The notes: generated by a model not told the origin, from the letters alone. 64,000 nucleotides of DNA from Stappia albiluteola (GCF_014050225.1 NZ_JACFXV010000053.1:124001-188000); one strand, 5' to 3'; positions 30,274 through 39,299 are shown, counted from the first letter of the stretch. A program made the numbers and translations.

Positions 30274-30432
30274 CCGACAGCCTCCTCCTCCGCCCTTGGG
30301 CGGCGCGGCGTCGAGCATGGCGCTCCGCCGCGAAAATCGTTCCCTCCAAGATGGTCCTTTTTGAGCGCGATTTCTGTGCTATCGTGCCTCAAAACCAGCG
30401 CCCGCCCGGAACATTTATCCAGATCTCGCCGA

Positions 30433-30912
30433 ATGCACGAAAATATCCTCCTCGACCCCTCCGATATCCGCGTGCTGCGCATCTTGCAGCGCGACGCTTC
30501 CATGTCGATCGCCGAGATCGCGAGGGAGGCGGGCATGAGCCAGACTCCCTGTTGGCGGCGGATCAAGAAGCTGAAGGAAACCGGCGTCATCCGCCATGTG
30601 GTCGCCATTGTCGACCGGGAATCGGTCGGCCTCGGCTTCGTCGCCTATTCCTTCGTCAAGCTTGCCGTCCCGAGCCGGGAAAACATGGAGACCTTCGACA
30701 AGCTGGTGCATCGCTGGCAGGAGGTCGTCACCTGCGAGCGCATTACCGGCGCGGTGGACTATCTCCTCAAGGTCGTTGCGGCCGACATCAAGGCCTACGA
30801 CGACTTTCTCCGCCTGAAACTCCTCGACAATACGCTCGTTTCCGACGTCCAGTCGCGCATCGTGGTTCACACGGTCAAGGACACAGCTGCCCTTCCCTTG
30901 CGCGAGAACTGA
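30433..30912 (+). CDS. Lrp/AsnC-family regulator
   Basis: 159 residues. The N-terminal HTH (LDPSDIRVLRILQRDASMSI, MSQTPCWRRIKKLKETGVI) is followed by an alpha-beta RAM ligand domain (about 65-150) with ITGAVDYLLKV and the SDVQSRIVV strand. It is divergent from the indolepyruvate oxidoreductase gene (159 bp between starts) and is therefore its likely regulator, responding to an aromatic or branched amino acid. The start at 30433 was chosen because it gives the usual family N-terminus. Confidence 0.92.
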   Translation: MHENILLDPSDIRVLRILQRDASMSIAEIAREAGMSQTPCWRRIKKLKETGVIRHVVAIVDRESVGLGFVAYSFVKLAVPSRENMETFDKLVHRWQEVVTCERITGAVDYLLKVVAADIKAYDDFLRLKLLDNTLVSDVQSRIVVHTVKDTAALPLREN

Positions 30913-30939
30913 AAAACGACGCTTTCCCAGCTTGTATAT

Positions 30940-32187
30940 CTAGAGCCCGAAACGCAGCGGTGACAGGGGGGCGGGGTCGGTAAAGGTCTCGCCGTCCGCC
31001 ATCATCTCCGCCAACAGCCGGGCGGTGGCTGGCGCAAGGGTGAAGCCGTGCGATCCGTGTCCGAAATTGACCCATAGCCCTTTGTGGCGCGGCGAACGTC
31101 CCACGACCGGCAGACTATCGGGCAACAGCGGACGGGGCGCCGCCCAGATTTCCTTTTCCGTCGGCCGGTCAATCGGGAAAAGCTTGCGCGCCGTCCTGAG
31201 AGCCTGGGCCAGTTGCGACGGATCGAAGGGCGCGCCGGCGGGCGCGAATTCACACCCCGTGGTCAGCCTGATGCCCCGCTCCATCGGGCTCAGCGTATAG
31301 CCGTTCTCCACATCCTCCACCGGTCGTGACAGGCTCGCGCCGGAATTGGGGCGGAAGTGCTGATAATAGCCGCGCGGGGCGATCAACGGGTAGCGATAGC
31401 CGAAGGGCTTCAATACCTCGCCCGACCAGGCGCCCAGCGCGACAACCGCATCCTTGGCAAATACCTCGCCCTTTTCCGTCCTCACCACCCAGCCGCCGGC
31501 GATGTGGCGGATGTCGAGGGCATCCCCCTCCTCCACCGCCCCGCCGATTTCGCGCAGGTGGCGCGCGAAGGCCTTGGTAACGCCGCCCGGACTGGAAACG
31601 AATCCGTTGTCAGGCAGGTAGACCGCGTGGCTGAAGCGCCGGTTGAGGTGGGGTTCCAGGGCGCCCGCACCGTCGATGTCGAGCATTTCGTAGCGCACGC
31701 CGAAGATCCGCGCGTAGTGCAGGTCGAGTTCGGCGCGGCGAATGCCCTCCTCGCTCCTGTAGATCCGCAGCACGCCGGTCGGCCGGAAAAACCGCTCCGC
31801 GCTCGCGCGGCGCAGCAAATCCCTGGTGTCGGCGGCCGCCACCCGATAAAGCGCATGAACCGCACCGGCATAGCGCATCGCATGGGCCCGGTCGGAACTG
31901 GCGCGCAGGCGGGAAAGCCATGGCAGAAGTGCCGGCAGGCCGGCGACCTTGTAGCGGTAGGACGGATCGAGGTTCAGCGCGAGCCGAAGAAATGCCCCCA
32001 TTCCTTCAGGCGCGGAAAGCGGCACAAGGCTGCTCGCCTCGATCACGCCGGCACCGGCCCGGGAAGCTTCGTCGCCGGGCCGCCCCTTGTCGACGACCAC
32101 CACATCGGCACCAGCCATCCGCAGTCGGATTGCGGTCGTCACACCGACGATTCCGGCTCCGAGGATGATGACGTCGACCTTGCGCAC
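30940..32187 (-). CDS. FAD-dependent amino-acid dehydrogenase (DadA-like)
   Basis: 415-residue DAO-family flavoprotein. The N-terminal dinucleotide motif is VIILGAGIVGVTTAIRLRMA, with RAGAGVIEASS after it. The C-terminal FAD-contact block is VVGRSPRHKGLWVNFGHGSHG followed by a final helix. These are the features of D-amino-acid dehydrogenase small subunits and related sarcosine or proline oxidases. Electron transfer to quinone is likely, and the substrate is uncertain. It converges on the Lrp gene (27 bp gap), so joint amino-acid catabolism is plausible. Confidence 0.87.
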   Translation of the reverse strand: MRKVDVIILGAGIVGVTTAIRLRMAGADVVVVDKGRPGDEASRAGAGVIEASSLVPLSAPEGMGAFLRLALNLDPSYRYKVAGLPALLPWLSRLRASSDRAHAMRYAGAVHALYRVAAADTRDLLRRASAERFFRPTGVLRIYRSEEGIRRAELDLHYARIFGVRYEMLDIDGAGALEPHLNRRFSHAVYLPDNGFVSSPGGVTKAFARHLREIGGAVEEGDALDIRHIAGGWVVRTEKGEVFAKDAVVALGAWSGEVLKPFGYRYPLIAPRGYYQHFRPNSGASLSRPVEDVENGYTLSPMERGIRLTTGCEFAPAGAPFDPSQLAQALRTARKLFPIDRPTEKEIWAAPRPLLPDSLPVVGRSPRHKGLWVNFGHGSHGFTLAPATARLLAEMMADGETFTDPAPLSPLRFGL

Positions 32188-32385
32188 GAACTACCAAGCC
32201 TTGTCGCCCGTACAGGGGCAAGCGATTGCAAATAACGGCTTCCGGAACCCAAACATATTCGGATTGGCAAATTCTAATCGATCAACTGTAGCTGTTTGAA
32301 TAGAAAGAGCCGTCGGGTTCCCGATACCCTGCCGGAGGGGTACTGGGAAGCTTCTTTTCGCTCAACCGCTTGGGGGAAGGCCGCA

Positions 32386-33348
32386 TTGTCGCTGAAAGCA
32401 CCGGTTCAAGCCCTTGCCTGGCTCGGACGCCACGGCACCCGGGCAGTGGCGCTCAGCGCCTTCATAGGCATGGCCCTGCCGCCGCTTTCGGCCCTTTTCC
32501 GTCCTTTCGTGGAAGAGGCGATCTTCTGCCTGCTGGTGCTTGCCTTCCTGCGCGTCGCGCCTGTCGATGTCTTGACGAGGCTCCGCCGCCCGAGGCTGGT
32601 GCTGCTGGCCACGATCTGGATCGTGTTGGCGGTGCCCCTGATCCTGGGCGCGGTCGCGCGAGCCTTCGGCCTTCCGTCGGTTTCGCCCGACCTTGCCGTC
32701 GCGCTCTTTCTGGTCACCGCCGCGCCGCCGATCATGTCGGCACCTGCCTTCGTTTCGCTGCTTGGCCTCAATGGCGGCCTCAGCCTCGCGCTGCTCATCG
32801 TCGCCATGCTGGTCACGCCGCTGACGGTGCCGCTGATCGGAGAGGTCGTCCTCGGCCAGGCGCTGCCGATCTCGTCCGTCTCGCTGGCCGTCCGCCTCGT
32901 CCTGCTGCTCGCCGGAACCGCCGGCCTCGCCTGGGTGATCCGGCGCATTGCCGGCGCGGACCGGATCGCCGCGCGAAGCCGCGAGATCGACGGTCTCAGC
33001 GTCATCCTGCTGCTGTTCTTCGCCGTTGCCGTCATGGACGGCGTCGCGGCAAGCTTCCTCGCCCGGCCGGGCGTCACGCTTGCCATCCTCGCCCTGAGCT
33101 TCGTCATGGCATTCGGGCAGATGGCGGTTACGCGGATCGTCTTTCGCAAGGCCTCGCCAGATGACGGCTTCGTGCTGGCCCACGCAGCGGGCAACCGCAA
33201 CATGGGGCTCATCGTGGCGGCCCTCGGCGGCACCTTGCCCGACCTCGCGTGGCTGTATTTCGGGCTTGGCCAGATCCCGATCTACGTGCTGCCGCTGCTG
33301 CTTCGGCCGATGGCCGGCAAACTGGCTCAGGCGGCAAGAAGCGAGTGA
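32386..33348 (+). CDS. Bile acid:sodium symporter (BASS)-like membrane transporter
   Basis: About 320 residues with roughly nine to ten predicted membrane helices. The hydrophobic segments and the conserved C-terminal AHAAGNRNMGLIVAALGG motif (the GNRN sequence of SBF/BASS proteins) point to a sodium-coupled anion transporter. A TTG at 32386 was chosen as start because GGGGGAAGG stands 6 bp upstream and the hydrophobic core follows. A longer TTG start at 32296 would add a basic, non-conserved leader. The substrate is unknown. Confidence 0.72.
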   Translation: MSLKAPVQALAWLGRHGTRAVALSAFIGMALPPLSALFRPFVEEAIFCLLVLAFLRVAPVDVLTRLRRPRLVLLATIWIVLAVPLILGAVARAFGLPSVSPDLAVALFLVTAAPPIMSAPAFVSLLGLNGGLSLALLIVAMLVTPLTVPLIGEVVLGQALPISSVSLAVRLVLLLAGTAGLAWVIRRIAGADRIAARSREIDGLSVILLLFFAVAVMDGVAASFLARPGVTLAILALSFVMAFGQMAVTRIVFRKASPDDGFVLAHAAGNRNMGLIVAALGGTLPDLAWLYFGLGQIPIYVLPLLLRPMAGKLAQAARSE

Positions 33349-33426
33349 GTTTGCCCGCGGCCCTTGCCCGCAACCGCCGGCTATGATAGCGCCCGCTGCA
33401 AGTCATACCGTCAGCCGGAGCCTGTC

Positions 33427-34119
33427 ATGCCCAGCGCCGCTTCCCGCGACCTCGTCATTGCCCCGTCCATTCTCGCCGCCGATTTCGCAAGGCTCGGCCA
33501 GGAAGTGAAGGATGTCGTGGAGGCCGGCGCGGACTGGATCCATCTTGACGTGATGGATGGCCATTTCGTGCCGAATATCAGCTTCGGTCCGGATGTCATC
33601 AAGGCGATGCGCCCCTACACGACCAGCATCTTCGACGTCCATCTGATGATCGCCCCCTGCGATCCCTATCTGGAAGCCTTCGCCAAGGCCGGCGCCGATG
33701 TCATCACCGTGCATGCCGAGGCCGGGCCGCATCTCCACCGCTCGCTGCAGGCGATCAGGGCGCTCGGCAAGAAGGCCGGCGTCTCGCTCAATCCCGGCAC
33801 GCCGGAAAGCGTGTTGGACTACGTCATGGACATGGTCGACCTCGTCCTTGTGATGAGCGTCAACCCGGGCTTCGGCGGCCAGAAGTTCATCGTCTCGCAG
33901 GTCGACAAGGTCGCCCGCATCAAGGCGATGATCGGCGACCGGCCGATCGATCTTGAGGTCGACGGCGGAGTGACGCCGGAAACCGCGCCGCTCGTCGCCA
34001 AGGCCGGCGCCAATGCGCTCGTTGCCGGCTCGGCCGTGTTCAAGGGCGAAGGCGTTGCCGGCTACCGCGCCAATATCGAGGCGATCCGCAAGGCAGCCGC
34101 CGCCGCGCGCGAGGCTTGA
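33427..34119 (+). CDS. rpe: Ribulose-phosphate 3-epimerase
   Basis: 230-residue TIM-barrel enzyme interconverting ribulose-5-phosphate and xylulose-5-phosphate. It has the family motifs [31 protein letters not shown] (metal-binding His/Asp), [16 protein letters not shown] and the phosphate loop [11 protein letters not shown] with a later GSAVF. The start at 33427 ([15 protein letters not shown]) fits family length. It belongs to the pentose phosphate and, in autotrophs, Calvin pathways. It stands alone upstream of the HlyC relic. Confidence 0.97.
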   Translation: MPSAASRDLVIAPSILAADFARLGQEVKDVVEAGADWIHLDVMDGHFVPNISFGPDVIKAMRPYTTSIFDVHLMIAPCDPYLEAFAKAGADVITVHAEAGPHLHRSLQAIRALGKKAGVSLNPGTPESVLDYVMDMVDLVLVMSVNPGFGGQKFIVSQVDKVARIKAMIGDRPIDLEVDGGVTPETAPLVAKAGANALVAGSAVFKGEGVAGYRANIEAIRKAAAAAREA

Positions 34120-34179
34120 GGGTTACTGGAGCGGGAGGGCGAAATCTGCGAGCGGCTTTCGTCAAAAATCCCGCTCTAG

Positions 34180-34449
34180 ACTATTAGCATCGATCACGTT
34201 CCGATCGGCTTCGCCTCCTGGGCCTATCTGGGTGAGGAGCCGGCGGAGCGTATAGTGAAAAAAGGCATCCGCCGCCTCATGCCGACGGACTGGAAGTCCG
34301 GAGACGAGTTTTGGTTGATCGATTTTATCGCGCCACTGGGCGGCTAGGAAGAAATGGTCAAGAAGTTGAAAGAAAAGATCTTTAAGGGAAGGACGTTCAA
34401 GTCGCTGCAAGCAGGTGCTGCGGGGGATGTTGCCGTCAAGGAATGGTAG
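34180..34449 (+). pseudogene. Remnant of a HlyC-type toxin-activating lysine acyltransferase
   Basis: Ninety codons in one frame encode the C-terminal half of the RTX toxin acyltransferase family: GFASWAYLGEEPAERI, TDWKSGDEFWLIDFIAPLGG, EEMVKKLKEKIF and GRTFKSLQAG. This matches the family pattern WxSGDxxWLxDxxAPFGG followed by a K-rich helix. The conserved Asp region survives. The N-terminal half with the catalytic His is absent, an in-frame TAG precedes the fragment (34177-34179) and another TAG interrupts it (34345-34347, just after APLGG). No RTX toxin or type I secretion gene is in the window. It is a decayed, probably acquired gene. Confidence 0.75.
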
Positions 34450-34485
34450 CGAAATTATCTATTGTTTCACAAGGATAATCACCTC

Positions 34486-35259
34486 ATGTATCGGATGTTC
34501 GTAGCTACGCTTTTATGCGCTACCACCTCCACGGCAATGGCGACTAGCCTTGGCGAACAGAATGGGGAAAAGATCTGTTCGCCGAATTATAAGCTTACCG
34601 ATGAGGTGAGTGTATTATTCTCTGCCAAAAATAATGTTTCTCATATTATAAAGCACTCAGAAGTAAGAAAACCTGAATCATCAGGTAATTATACTATGGT
34701 GTACACAATAAAAAGTAATTTTTTTAATAAGTTCTTGCATGGACTGTTGCCAATATACACAGGCACCAATGTTCCGAAGATAAGCCCGCGTTATTTCGAG
34801 CAGAAATTCTTTATTGGCGCGCCCTATGCAGAGAAGGAAGTATTTGAAGGAGCGGATTTGGTCGTACTACGAAGCGGCCAGGCAAGCGAATCGCGTGCAC
34901 TCGATTTCTTTAGGGAAACCGAAGGGGAAGTGAGGAAATTTGGAGAGAGAGGGCGGTGCGAGGTTGTAAGGGTGGACAAAGGGTATGAAATTTCCAAGGC
35001 ATTAATAATACTGCCTGTTGCAGAAAATTCGTTCGAAGATCAGAGATGTTTATATACTGGTATGTATTTATTTTATGGGGCAAATGACTTTGATGAAGTA
35101 TTCTCAGACATATATCATTATAATCACCCCGGCCTTGGATACGTATTTCACTGGTCTTTACTGCCGGAAATGTTTTTTTTGTACGATGACCTGATCGCGC
35201 CCGGTATGGGGCGGGAGGAAGTGCTATCTGTTCTCCGGCTTCGCATGTGTAAGAACTAA
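34486..35259 (+). CDS. AT-rich exported protein of unknown function
   Basis: 257 residues with a probable signal peptide (MYRMFVATLLCATTSTAMAT). The DNA is strikingly AT-rich, with codons such as TTA, ATA and AAT, unlike every neighbour, which is a sign of recent transfer. AAGGAT upstream supports the ATG at 34486; 34495 is also possible. The C-terminal part (RCLYTGMYLFYGANDFDEVF, then IAPGMGREEVLSVLR) vaguely resembles DUF2927-type exported proteins with a PGMSRAEV ending, but this is weak. It sits directly after the HlyC relic and may belong to the same acquired islet. Confidence 0.72.
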   Translation: MYRMFVATLLCATTSTAMATSLGEQNGEKICSPNYKLTDEVSVLFSAKNNVSHIIKHSEVRKPESSGNYTMVYTIKSNFFNKFLHGLLPIYTGTNVPKISPRYFEQKFFIGAPYAEKEVFEGADLVVLRSGQASESRALDFFRETEGEVRKFGERGRCEVVRVDKGYEISKALIILPVAENSFEDQRCLYTGMYLFYGANDFDEVFSDIYHYNHPGLGYVFHWSLLPEMFFLYDDLIAPGMGREEVLSVLRLRMCKN

Positions 35260-35266
35260 GCTAATT

Positions 35267-35749
35267 ATGAGATTGGATCGAAGGAGGGCGAAAGTGGGCA
35301 TCCTGCGTTTCGCCATCCTCTGGGGGCTTGCGATAGCTGCTCTCGTTGCCCTGTTGACGCTCGGGCGCGGCCAGGCAATGACCGTGCGATCTCTCACAGT
35401 CATCGCCTATTTCGGCTTCGGCAGCGTCGCCGGCGGGGCGCTGGCTCTCTTGGCGGCGAGGCTCGCCGCACGCTTCCGTCCCGAGCCTTCCGCCCGCTTC
35501 GCGGCGATGCTGCTTTTCCTGACGCTGGCGACGGCAGGCGCCACGGCGTTGATCTTCTACGTCGACTTTCGCGCCTATTATGCGCAGTGGCACGACAGCG
35601 GCCTGACCCTCGGCCACGTCGTCGAGATCCTCTTCACCGGGGCGTCCAGCGCCTATATCTACACGGTGCAGAGCGCCAGGCCGCTGCTGCCCTTCGTGCT
35701 GCCGCTGGCGCTTGCCGCCGCCCTGCTCTTCGCGAAACGCCGCCTGTAG
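35267..35749 (+). CDS. Four-helix membrane protein of unknown function
   Basis: 160 residues with predicted membrane helices at about 11-32, 42-68, 80-102 and 135-155. GC content and codon use are normal for the region, unlike the preceding gene, which ends 7 bp upstream. No domain was recognised; a polar segment DFRAYYAQWHDSGLTLGHVV connects helices three and four. Whether it is transcribed with the AT-rich gene or from its own promoter is not clear. It may be an old chromosomal gene bordering the islet. Confidence 0.65.
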   Translation: MRLDRRRAKVGILRFAILWGLAIAALVALLTLGRGQAMTVRSLTVIAYFGFGSVAGGALALLAARLAARFRPEPSARFAAMLLFLTLATAGATALIFYVDFRAYYAQWHDSGLTLGHVVEILFTGASSAYIYTVQSARPLLPFVLPLALAAALLFAKRRL

Positions 35750-35857
35750 GGCATCCGCGGCGTCTTTTCGCGATCAGGCGCATTGAGCCTTGAATGCTGC
35801 TCTGTTAGACCCACGGCACTTTCTTACCCCACGCTCGTTGCTTTCGAGAGGACGCCG

Positions 35858-37186
35858 ATGATCCCGCGCTATTCACGACCCGAGATGGTCGCCATCTGGT
35901 CGCCGGAAACGAAGTTCCGGATCTGGTTCGAGATCGAGGCGCATGCCTGCGACGCCCTGGCCGAAATCGGCGTCATCCCGAAGGCAGCCGCCAGGACGAT
36001 CTGGGAAAAGGGCGGGCCGGCCACCTTCGACATCGAGCGCATCGACGAGATCGAACGCGAGACCAAGCACGACGTCATCGCCTTCCTGACGCATCTGGCG
36101 GAGATCGTCGGCCCGGACGCGCGCTTCGTGCACCAGGGCATGACGTCATCCGACGTGCTGGATACCTGCTTCAACATCCAGCTCGTGCGCGCCGCCGACC
36201 TTCTTCTGTCGGACATGGATGCCCTGCTTGCCGCGATCCGGCGCCGCGCCTTCGAGCACAAGGACACCATCTGCATCGGCCGCTCGCACGGCATCCATGC
36301 AGAGCCGGTCACCTTCGGCCTCAAGATGGCCGAGGCCTATGCGGAGTTCGACCGTTGCCGCAAGCGGCTTGAGGCCGCGCGCGAGGAGATCGCCACCTGC
36401 GCCATTTCCGGCGCGGTCGGCACCTTCGCCAATATCGATCCGCGCGTCGAGGAGCACGTTGCCAGGGCGCTCGGCCTTGCGGTGGAGCCCGTTTCCACGC
36501 AGGTGATCCCGCGCGACCGTCACGCCATGTTCTTTGCGACGCTTGGCGTGGTCGCTTCGTCGATCGAGCGGCTGGCGGTTGAAATCCGTCACCTGCAGCG
36601 CACGGAAGTGCTGGAAGCGGAGGAATATTTCTCCAAGGGCCAGAAGGGCTCCTCCGCCATGCCGCACAAGCGCAACCCGGTGCTGACGGAAAACCTCACC
36701 GGCCTTGCCCGCATGGTGCGCGCCTATGCCCTGCCGGCCATGGAGAATGTGGCGCTCTGGCACGAGCGCGACATCTCCCATTCCTCGGTTGAGCGGATGA
36801 TCGGCCCGGACGCCACCGTGACGCTCGATTTCGCGCTGGCCCGGCTGACCGGCGTCGTCGACAAGCTCGTCGTCTATCCCGAGCGCATGCTTGCCAACAT
36901 GAACCGCCTCGGCGGTCTCGTGCATTCGCAGCGCATCCTGCTGGCGCTGACCCAGGCCGGCGTGTCGCGTGAGGACGCCTACCGCCTCGTGCAGCGCAAC
37001 GCAATGAAGGTGTGGGAGAGTTACCAGCTTTCGGGCGCGTCGGAAGTCGACTTCCTGGAAGAGCTTCTGGCCGACAAGGACGTTCGCGCCGCGCTATCGG
37101 AGGAGGAGATCCGCTCCCGCTTCGATCTCGGCTACCACACCCGGCAGGTCGACACGATCTTCAGGCGGGTGTTCGGCGAGGCTTGA
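35858..37186 (+). CDS. purB: Adenylosuccinate lyase
   Basis: 442-residue fumarase/aspartase-superfamily lyase that splits SAICAR and adenylosuccinate, releasing fumarate in purine synthesis. N-terminal [19 protein letters not shown], the HDVIAFL and [10 protein letters not shown] blocks (active-site His region) and the flexible signature loop [11 protein letters not shown] (about 290) are present. The start at 35858 has GAGAGGAC upstream. It is 5.9 kb from purC, whose product supplies SAICAR. It shows no regulatory palindrome. Confidence 0.97.
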   Translation: MIPRYSRPEMVAIWSPETKFRIWFEIEAHACDALAEIGVIPKAAARTIWEKGGPATFDIERIDEIERETKHDVIAFLTHLAEIVGPDARFVHQGMTSSDVLDTCFNIQLVRAADLLLSDMDALLAAIRRRAFEHKDTICIGRSHGIHAEPVTFGLKMAEAYAEFDRCRKRLEAAREEIATCAISGAVGTFANIDPRVEEHVARALGLAVEPVSTQVIPRDRHAMFFATLGVVASSIERLAVEIRHLQRTEVLEAEEYFSKGQKGSSAMPHKRNPVLTENLTGLARMVRAYALPAMENVALWHERDISHSSVERMIGPDATVTLDFALARLTGVVDKLVVYPERMLANMNRLGGLVHSQRILLALTQAGVSREDAYRLVQRNAMKVWESYQLSGASEVDFLEELLADKDVRAALSEEEIRSRFDLGYHTRQVDTIFRRVFGEA

Positions 37187-37323
37187 GCGGTTGCCAGTCA
37201 GTCTGAACCGGGCCTGCCTCCGCCGCGACCCCGTTTTGAGCGGAGGCAGAAAAGGTGGTAGCGTGACGCGTGTTCGTTAGCTGCTCCAGTCGTGGCAAGC
37301 GGCTTTGAAAGGCAATTGAAGCG

Positions 37324-37563
37324 ATGATCGGGAAGACGGGCGCCAGAACGGTTGAGATTCCGGAATCCCTCGATTCGCGGCTCCGTGAGCTTGCGGAACG
37401 GACCGGACATTCCACGGCCTATTTCACACAGCAAGCGCTGGAACGCTTTCTCGACGACGAGGAAGACCGTCTGATGACGGAGGACGCAATCCGGGAAATC
37501 GGCTCAGAGGAAAAGCGGTATACGATTGACGAAGCGCGGCGAGCCCTCCAGTTGGACGATTGA
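37324..37563 (+). CDS. RelB/CopG-type antitoxin
   Basis: 79 residues. An N-terminal ribbon-helix-helix DNA-binding segment (RTVEIPESLDSRLRELAERTGHSTAYFTQQALERFL) and an acidic C-terminal tail (DEARRALQLDD) would wrap the toxin. Such antitoxins repress their own promoter. The stop lies inside the next gene (38-bp overlap), a hallmark of coupled toxin-antitoxin pairs. Confidence 0.85.
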   Translation: MIGKTGARTVEIPESLDSRLRELAERTGHSTAYFTQQALERFLDDEEDRLMTEDAIREIGSEEKRYTIDEARRALQLDD

Positions 37564-37816
37564 GATCGCGGAACCCGCGATTCGAACCCTCAAGAAACTG
37601 CAGAAATCGGACAGCAGGCGAATCCTGGACTTTCTGGAAGATCGGGTGAGCCGGCATCCCGAGCCCCGCAAGCTCGCGAAGCCCCTGTCGGGCATGCCGG
37701 ATATCTGGCGCTTTCGTGTCGGCGACTACCGCATCATTACCCGGATCGAGGACAGCCGGCTGACGGTTCTGGTAGTTGCGATCGGCCATCGCCGTGAGGT
37801 CTATCGCCAGACCTGA
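37526..37816 (+). CDS. RelE/ParE-superfamily toxin
   Basis: 96-residue RelE/ParE fold: WTIEIAEPAIRTLKKLQKSD, the IWRFRVGDYRIITRIED core and the final VLVVAIGHRREVYR strand are typical. Arg and His residues of RelE-type mRNA interferases (RVGDYR, GHRREVY) are kept. Translation starts at TTG 37526, preceded by GAGGAAAAG and overlapping the antitoxin gene. Cellular target (ribosome-dependent cleavage versus gyrase) cannot be decided from the sequence. Confidence 0.85.
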   Translation: MTKRGEPSSWTIEIAEPAIRTLKKLQKSDSRRILDFLEDRVSRHPEPRKLAKPLSGMPDIWRFRVGDYRIITRIEDSRLTVLVVAIGHRREVYRQT

Positions 37817-37865
37817 TGCCGGCATCCGGAATCCTGTCGAAATTTGCAGCACACGGATATTCCCT

Positions 37866-38609
37866 ATGAAAATTGCCGTCATCGCCGACATCCACGGCAA
37901 CCTGCCGGCGCTCGAAGCCGTCCTGGACGATCTGAAGGCGGAAGCGCCGGACGCGATCGTCAATCTCGGCGATTGCGTCTCCGGTCCGCTCTGGCCGCAG
38001 GAGACGGCTGAACGGCTGATGGCTGAAAACTGGCTGACGATCCGCGGCAATCACGACCGACAGCTTTTCGACCGTCCACGCGAGAAACTTGGCGCATCGG
38101 ACGCCTTCGCCGCCGAAAGACTGGACGCCCGCGCCTCGAAATGGCTGCAGGATCTGCCGGCAACCGCCCTCTTCGACGATGTTTTTCTCTGCCACGGCAC
38201 GCCGCGCCGGGACGACGTCTATCTGACCGAGAAAGTGGAAGGCCCCAAGGGTCATCTCGCCTCCGAGCCCGAGATCCTTGCGGGTCTGGACGGAGAAGCC
38301 GCGCCGCTGCTGCTATGCGGCCACACGCATATCCCGCGGCTGATCCGCCTTTCCACCGGACAGACGGTCCTCAATCCGGGCAGCGTCGGCCTGCCTTCCT
38401 ACGATGACGACCATCCGAACCGCCATGCGATGGAAGCCGGCAGTCCGCACGCCCGCTATGCCATATTCAGGCGTCGCGGACAGCAGTTCGATTTCACCTT
38501 CAGGGCGATCGAATACGATTGGGATCTTGCGGCGCGGCGGGCGGCGCAAGGCGGGCGTCCCGACTGGGCCCGTTCGCTCAAGTACGGCTTCTTCGGCCCG
38601 CTTTCCTGA
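37866..38609 (+). CDS. Calcineurin-like metallophosphoesterase (YfcE/diadenosine-polyphosphatase-like)
   Basis: 247-residue binuclear metal phosphoesterase. The metal-ligand motifs appear in order: DIHGN (8-12), NLGDCV, RGNHD, CHGTP and GHTHIPR. ATG 37866 opens MKIAVIADIHGNLPALEAVL, as in the YfcE/MJ0936 group. Likely substrates are cyclic nucleotides or phosphodiesters, and physiological use is unknown. It begins 49 bp after the toxin gene. Confidence 0.9.
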   Translation: MKIAVIADIHGNLPALEAVLDDLKAEAPDAIVNLGDCVSGPLWPQETAERLMAENWLTIRGNHDRQLFDRPREKLGASDAFAAERLDARASKWLQDLPATALFDDVFLCHGTPRRDDVYLTEKVEGPKGHLASEPEILAGLDGEAAPLLLCGHTHIPRLIRLSTGQTVLNPGSVGLPSYDDDHPNRHAMEAGSPHARYAIFRRRGQQFDFTFRAIEYDWDLAARRAAQGGRPDWARSLKYGFFGPLS

Positions 38610-38677
38610 CACCCCTTTATCGCTGAACATATGTGGGCGAGACTGTCATCGCCCCTGACCGGAGTTTGAACCTCGCC

Positions 38678-39226
38678 ATGAAAGTTGCCGACGCCGATAT
38701 CCTGATCGTTCCGGGCTGGCAGAATTCCGGGCCGGACCACTGGCAGTCGCGCTGGATGGAAAAGATGTCCACCGCGCGCCGGGTCGAGCAGGACGACTGG
38801 GAGAATCCGGATCTCGACCGATGGGTCGACCGGCTGGTGGAAACCGTCGAGGGCGCGACGCGCCCGGTCGTCCTCGTCGCGCACTCGCTCGGCGTGCCGA
38901 CCGTCGTGCAGGCCTCGGGCCGGCTGGCGCGCAGGGTCCGCGCCGCGTTCCTCGTTTCCTGCCCCGACGTGGAGGACGAGACGCGCGTTCCTGCAATGCT
39001 GCGTCATTTCGGGCCGCTGCCGCTCGATCCCCTGCCCTTTCATTCCTGGCAGGTGGCAAGCCGCACCGACCCCTATTGCGAGTTCGAGCGGGCCGAGCGC
39101 TGGTCCAGGCACTGGGGCACGAAGCTGCTCGACGCGGGCGATGCCGGTCATCTCAATACGGAAAGCGGACAGGGCCCATGGCCGGAGGGCGTCCTCGCCT
39201 TCGCCCATTTCATGAAGGAGCTCTAG
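38678..39226 (+). CDS. Alpha/beta hydrolase of the RBBP9/YdeN type
   Basis: 182-residue serine hydrolase. N-terminal ILIVPGWQNSGPDHWQSRWM is the family fingerprint. The nucleophile elbow AHSLG (Ser70), a later DP in ASRTDPYC and GHLNTESGQGPWPEG (catalytic His) complete the triad. The family is DUF-like, with esterase activity shown for few members. It starts 68 bp after the phosphoesterase gene and may be in the same transcript. Confidence 0.88.
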   Translation: MKVADADILIVPGWQNSGPDHWQSRWMEKMSTARRVEQDDWENPDLDRWVDRLVETVEGATRPVVLVAHSLGVPTVVQASGRLARRVRAAFLVSCPDVEDETRVPAMLRHFGPLPLDPLPFHSWQVASRTDPYCEFERAERWSRHWGTKLLDAGDAGHLNTESGQGPWPEGVLAFAHFMKEL

Positions 39227-39275
39227 GGTCCTGACCCTAGGGGCTTCCCCGGGCTGAAAACGACGGCTGTCCTGG

Positions 39276-39299
39276 AGGCCGCCAAAAGGGCGGCCTTTG
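39276..39299 (+). terminator. Probable terminator after hydrolase gene
   Basis: An 8-bp GC stem (AGGCCGCC 39276-39283, GGCGGCCT 39289-39296) with a short loop is followed by only TT. An 18-bp palindrome around 39223-39240 covers the hydrolase stop. Termination is probable but modest. Confidence 0.5.

Noticed and set aside
27961-30432. Long plus-strand open frame opposite the indolepyruvate oxidoreductase, running into the Lrp gene
   Set aside because: Only the last 159 codons (from 30433) are a real Lrp protein; the rest is antisense to conserved oxidoreductase domains.
34162-34410. Minus-strand open frame over the HlyC relic
   Set aside because: The plus strand has recognisable HlyC-family motifs; the minus frame has none.
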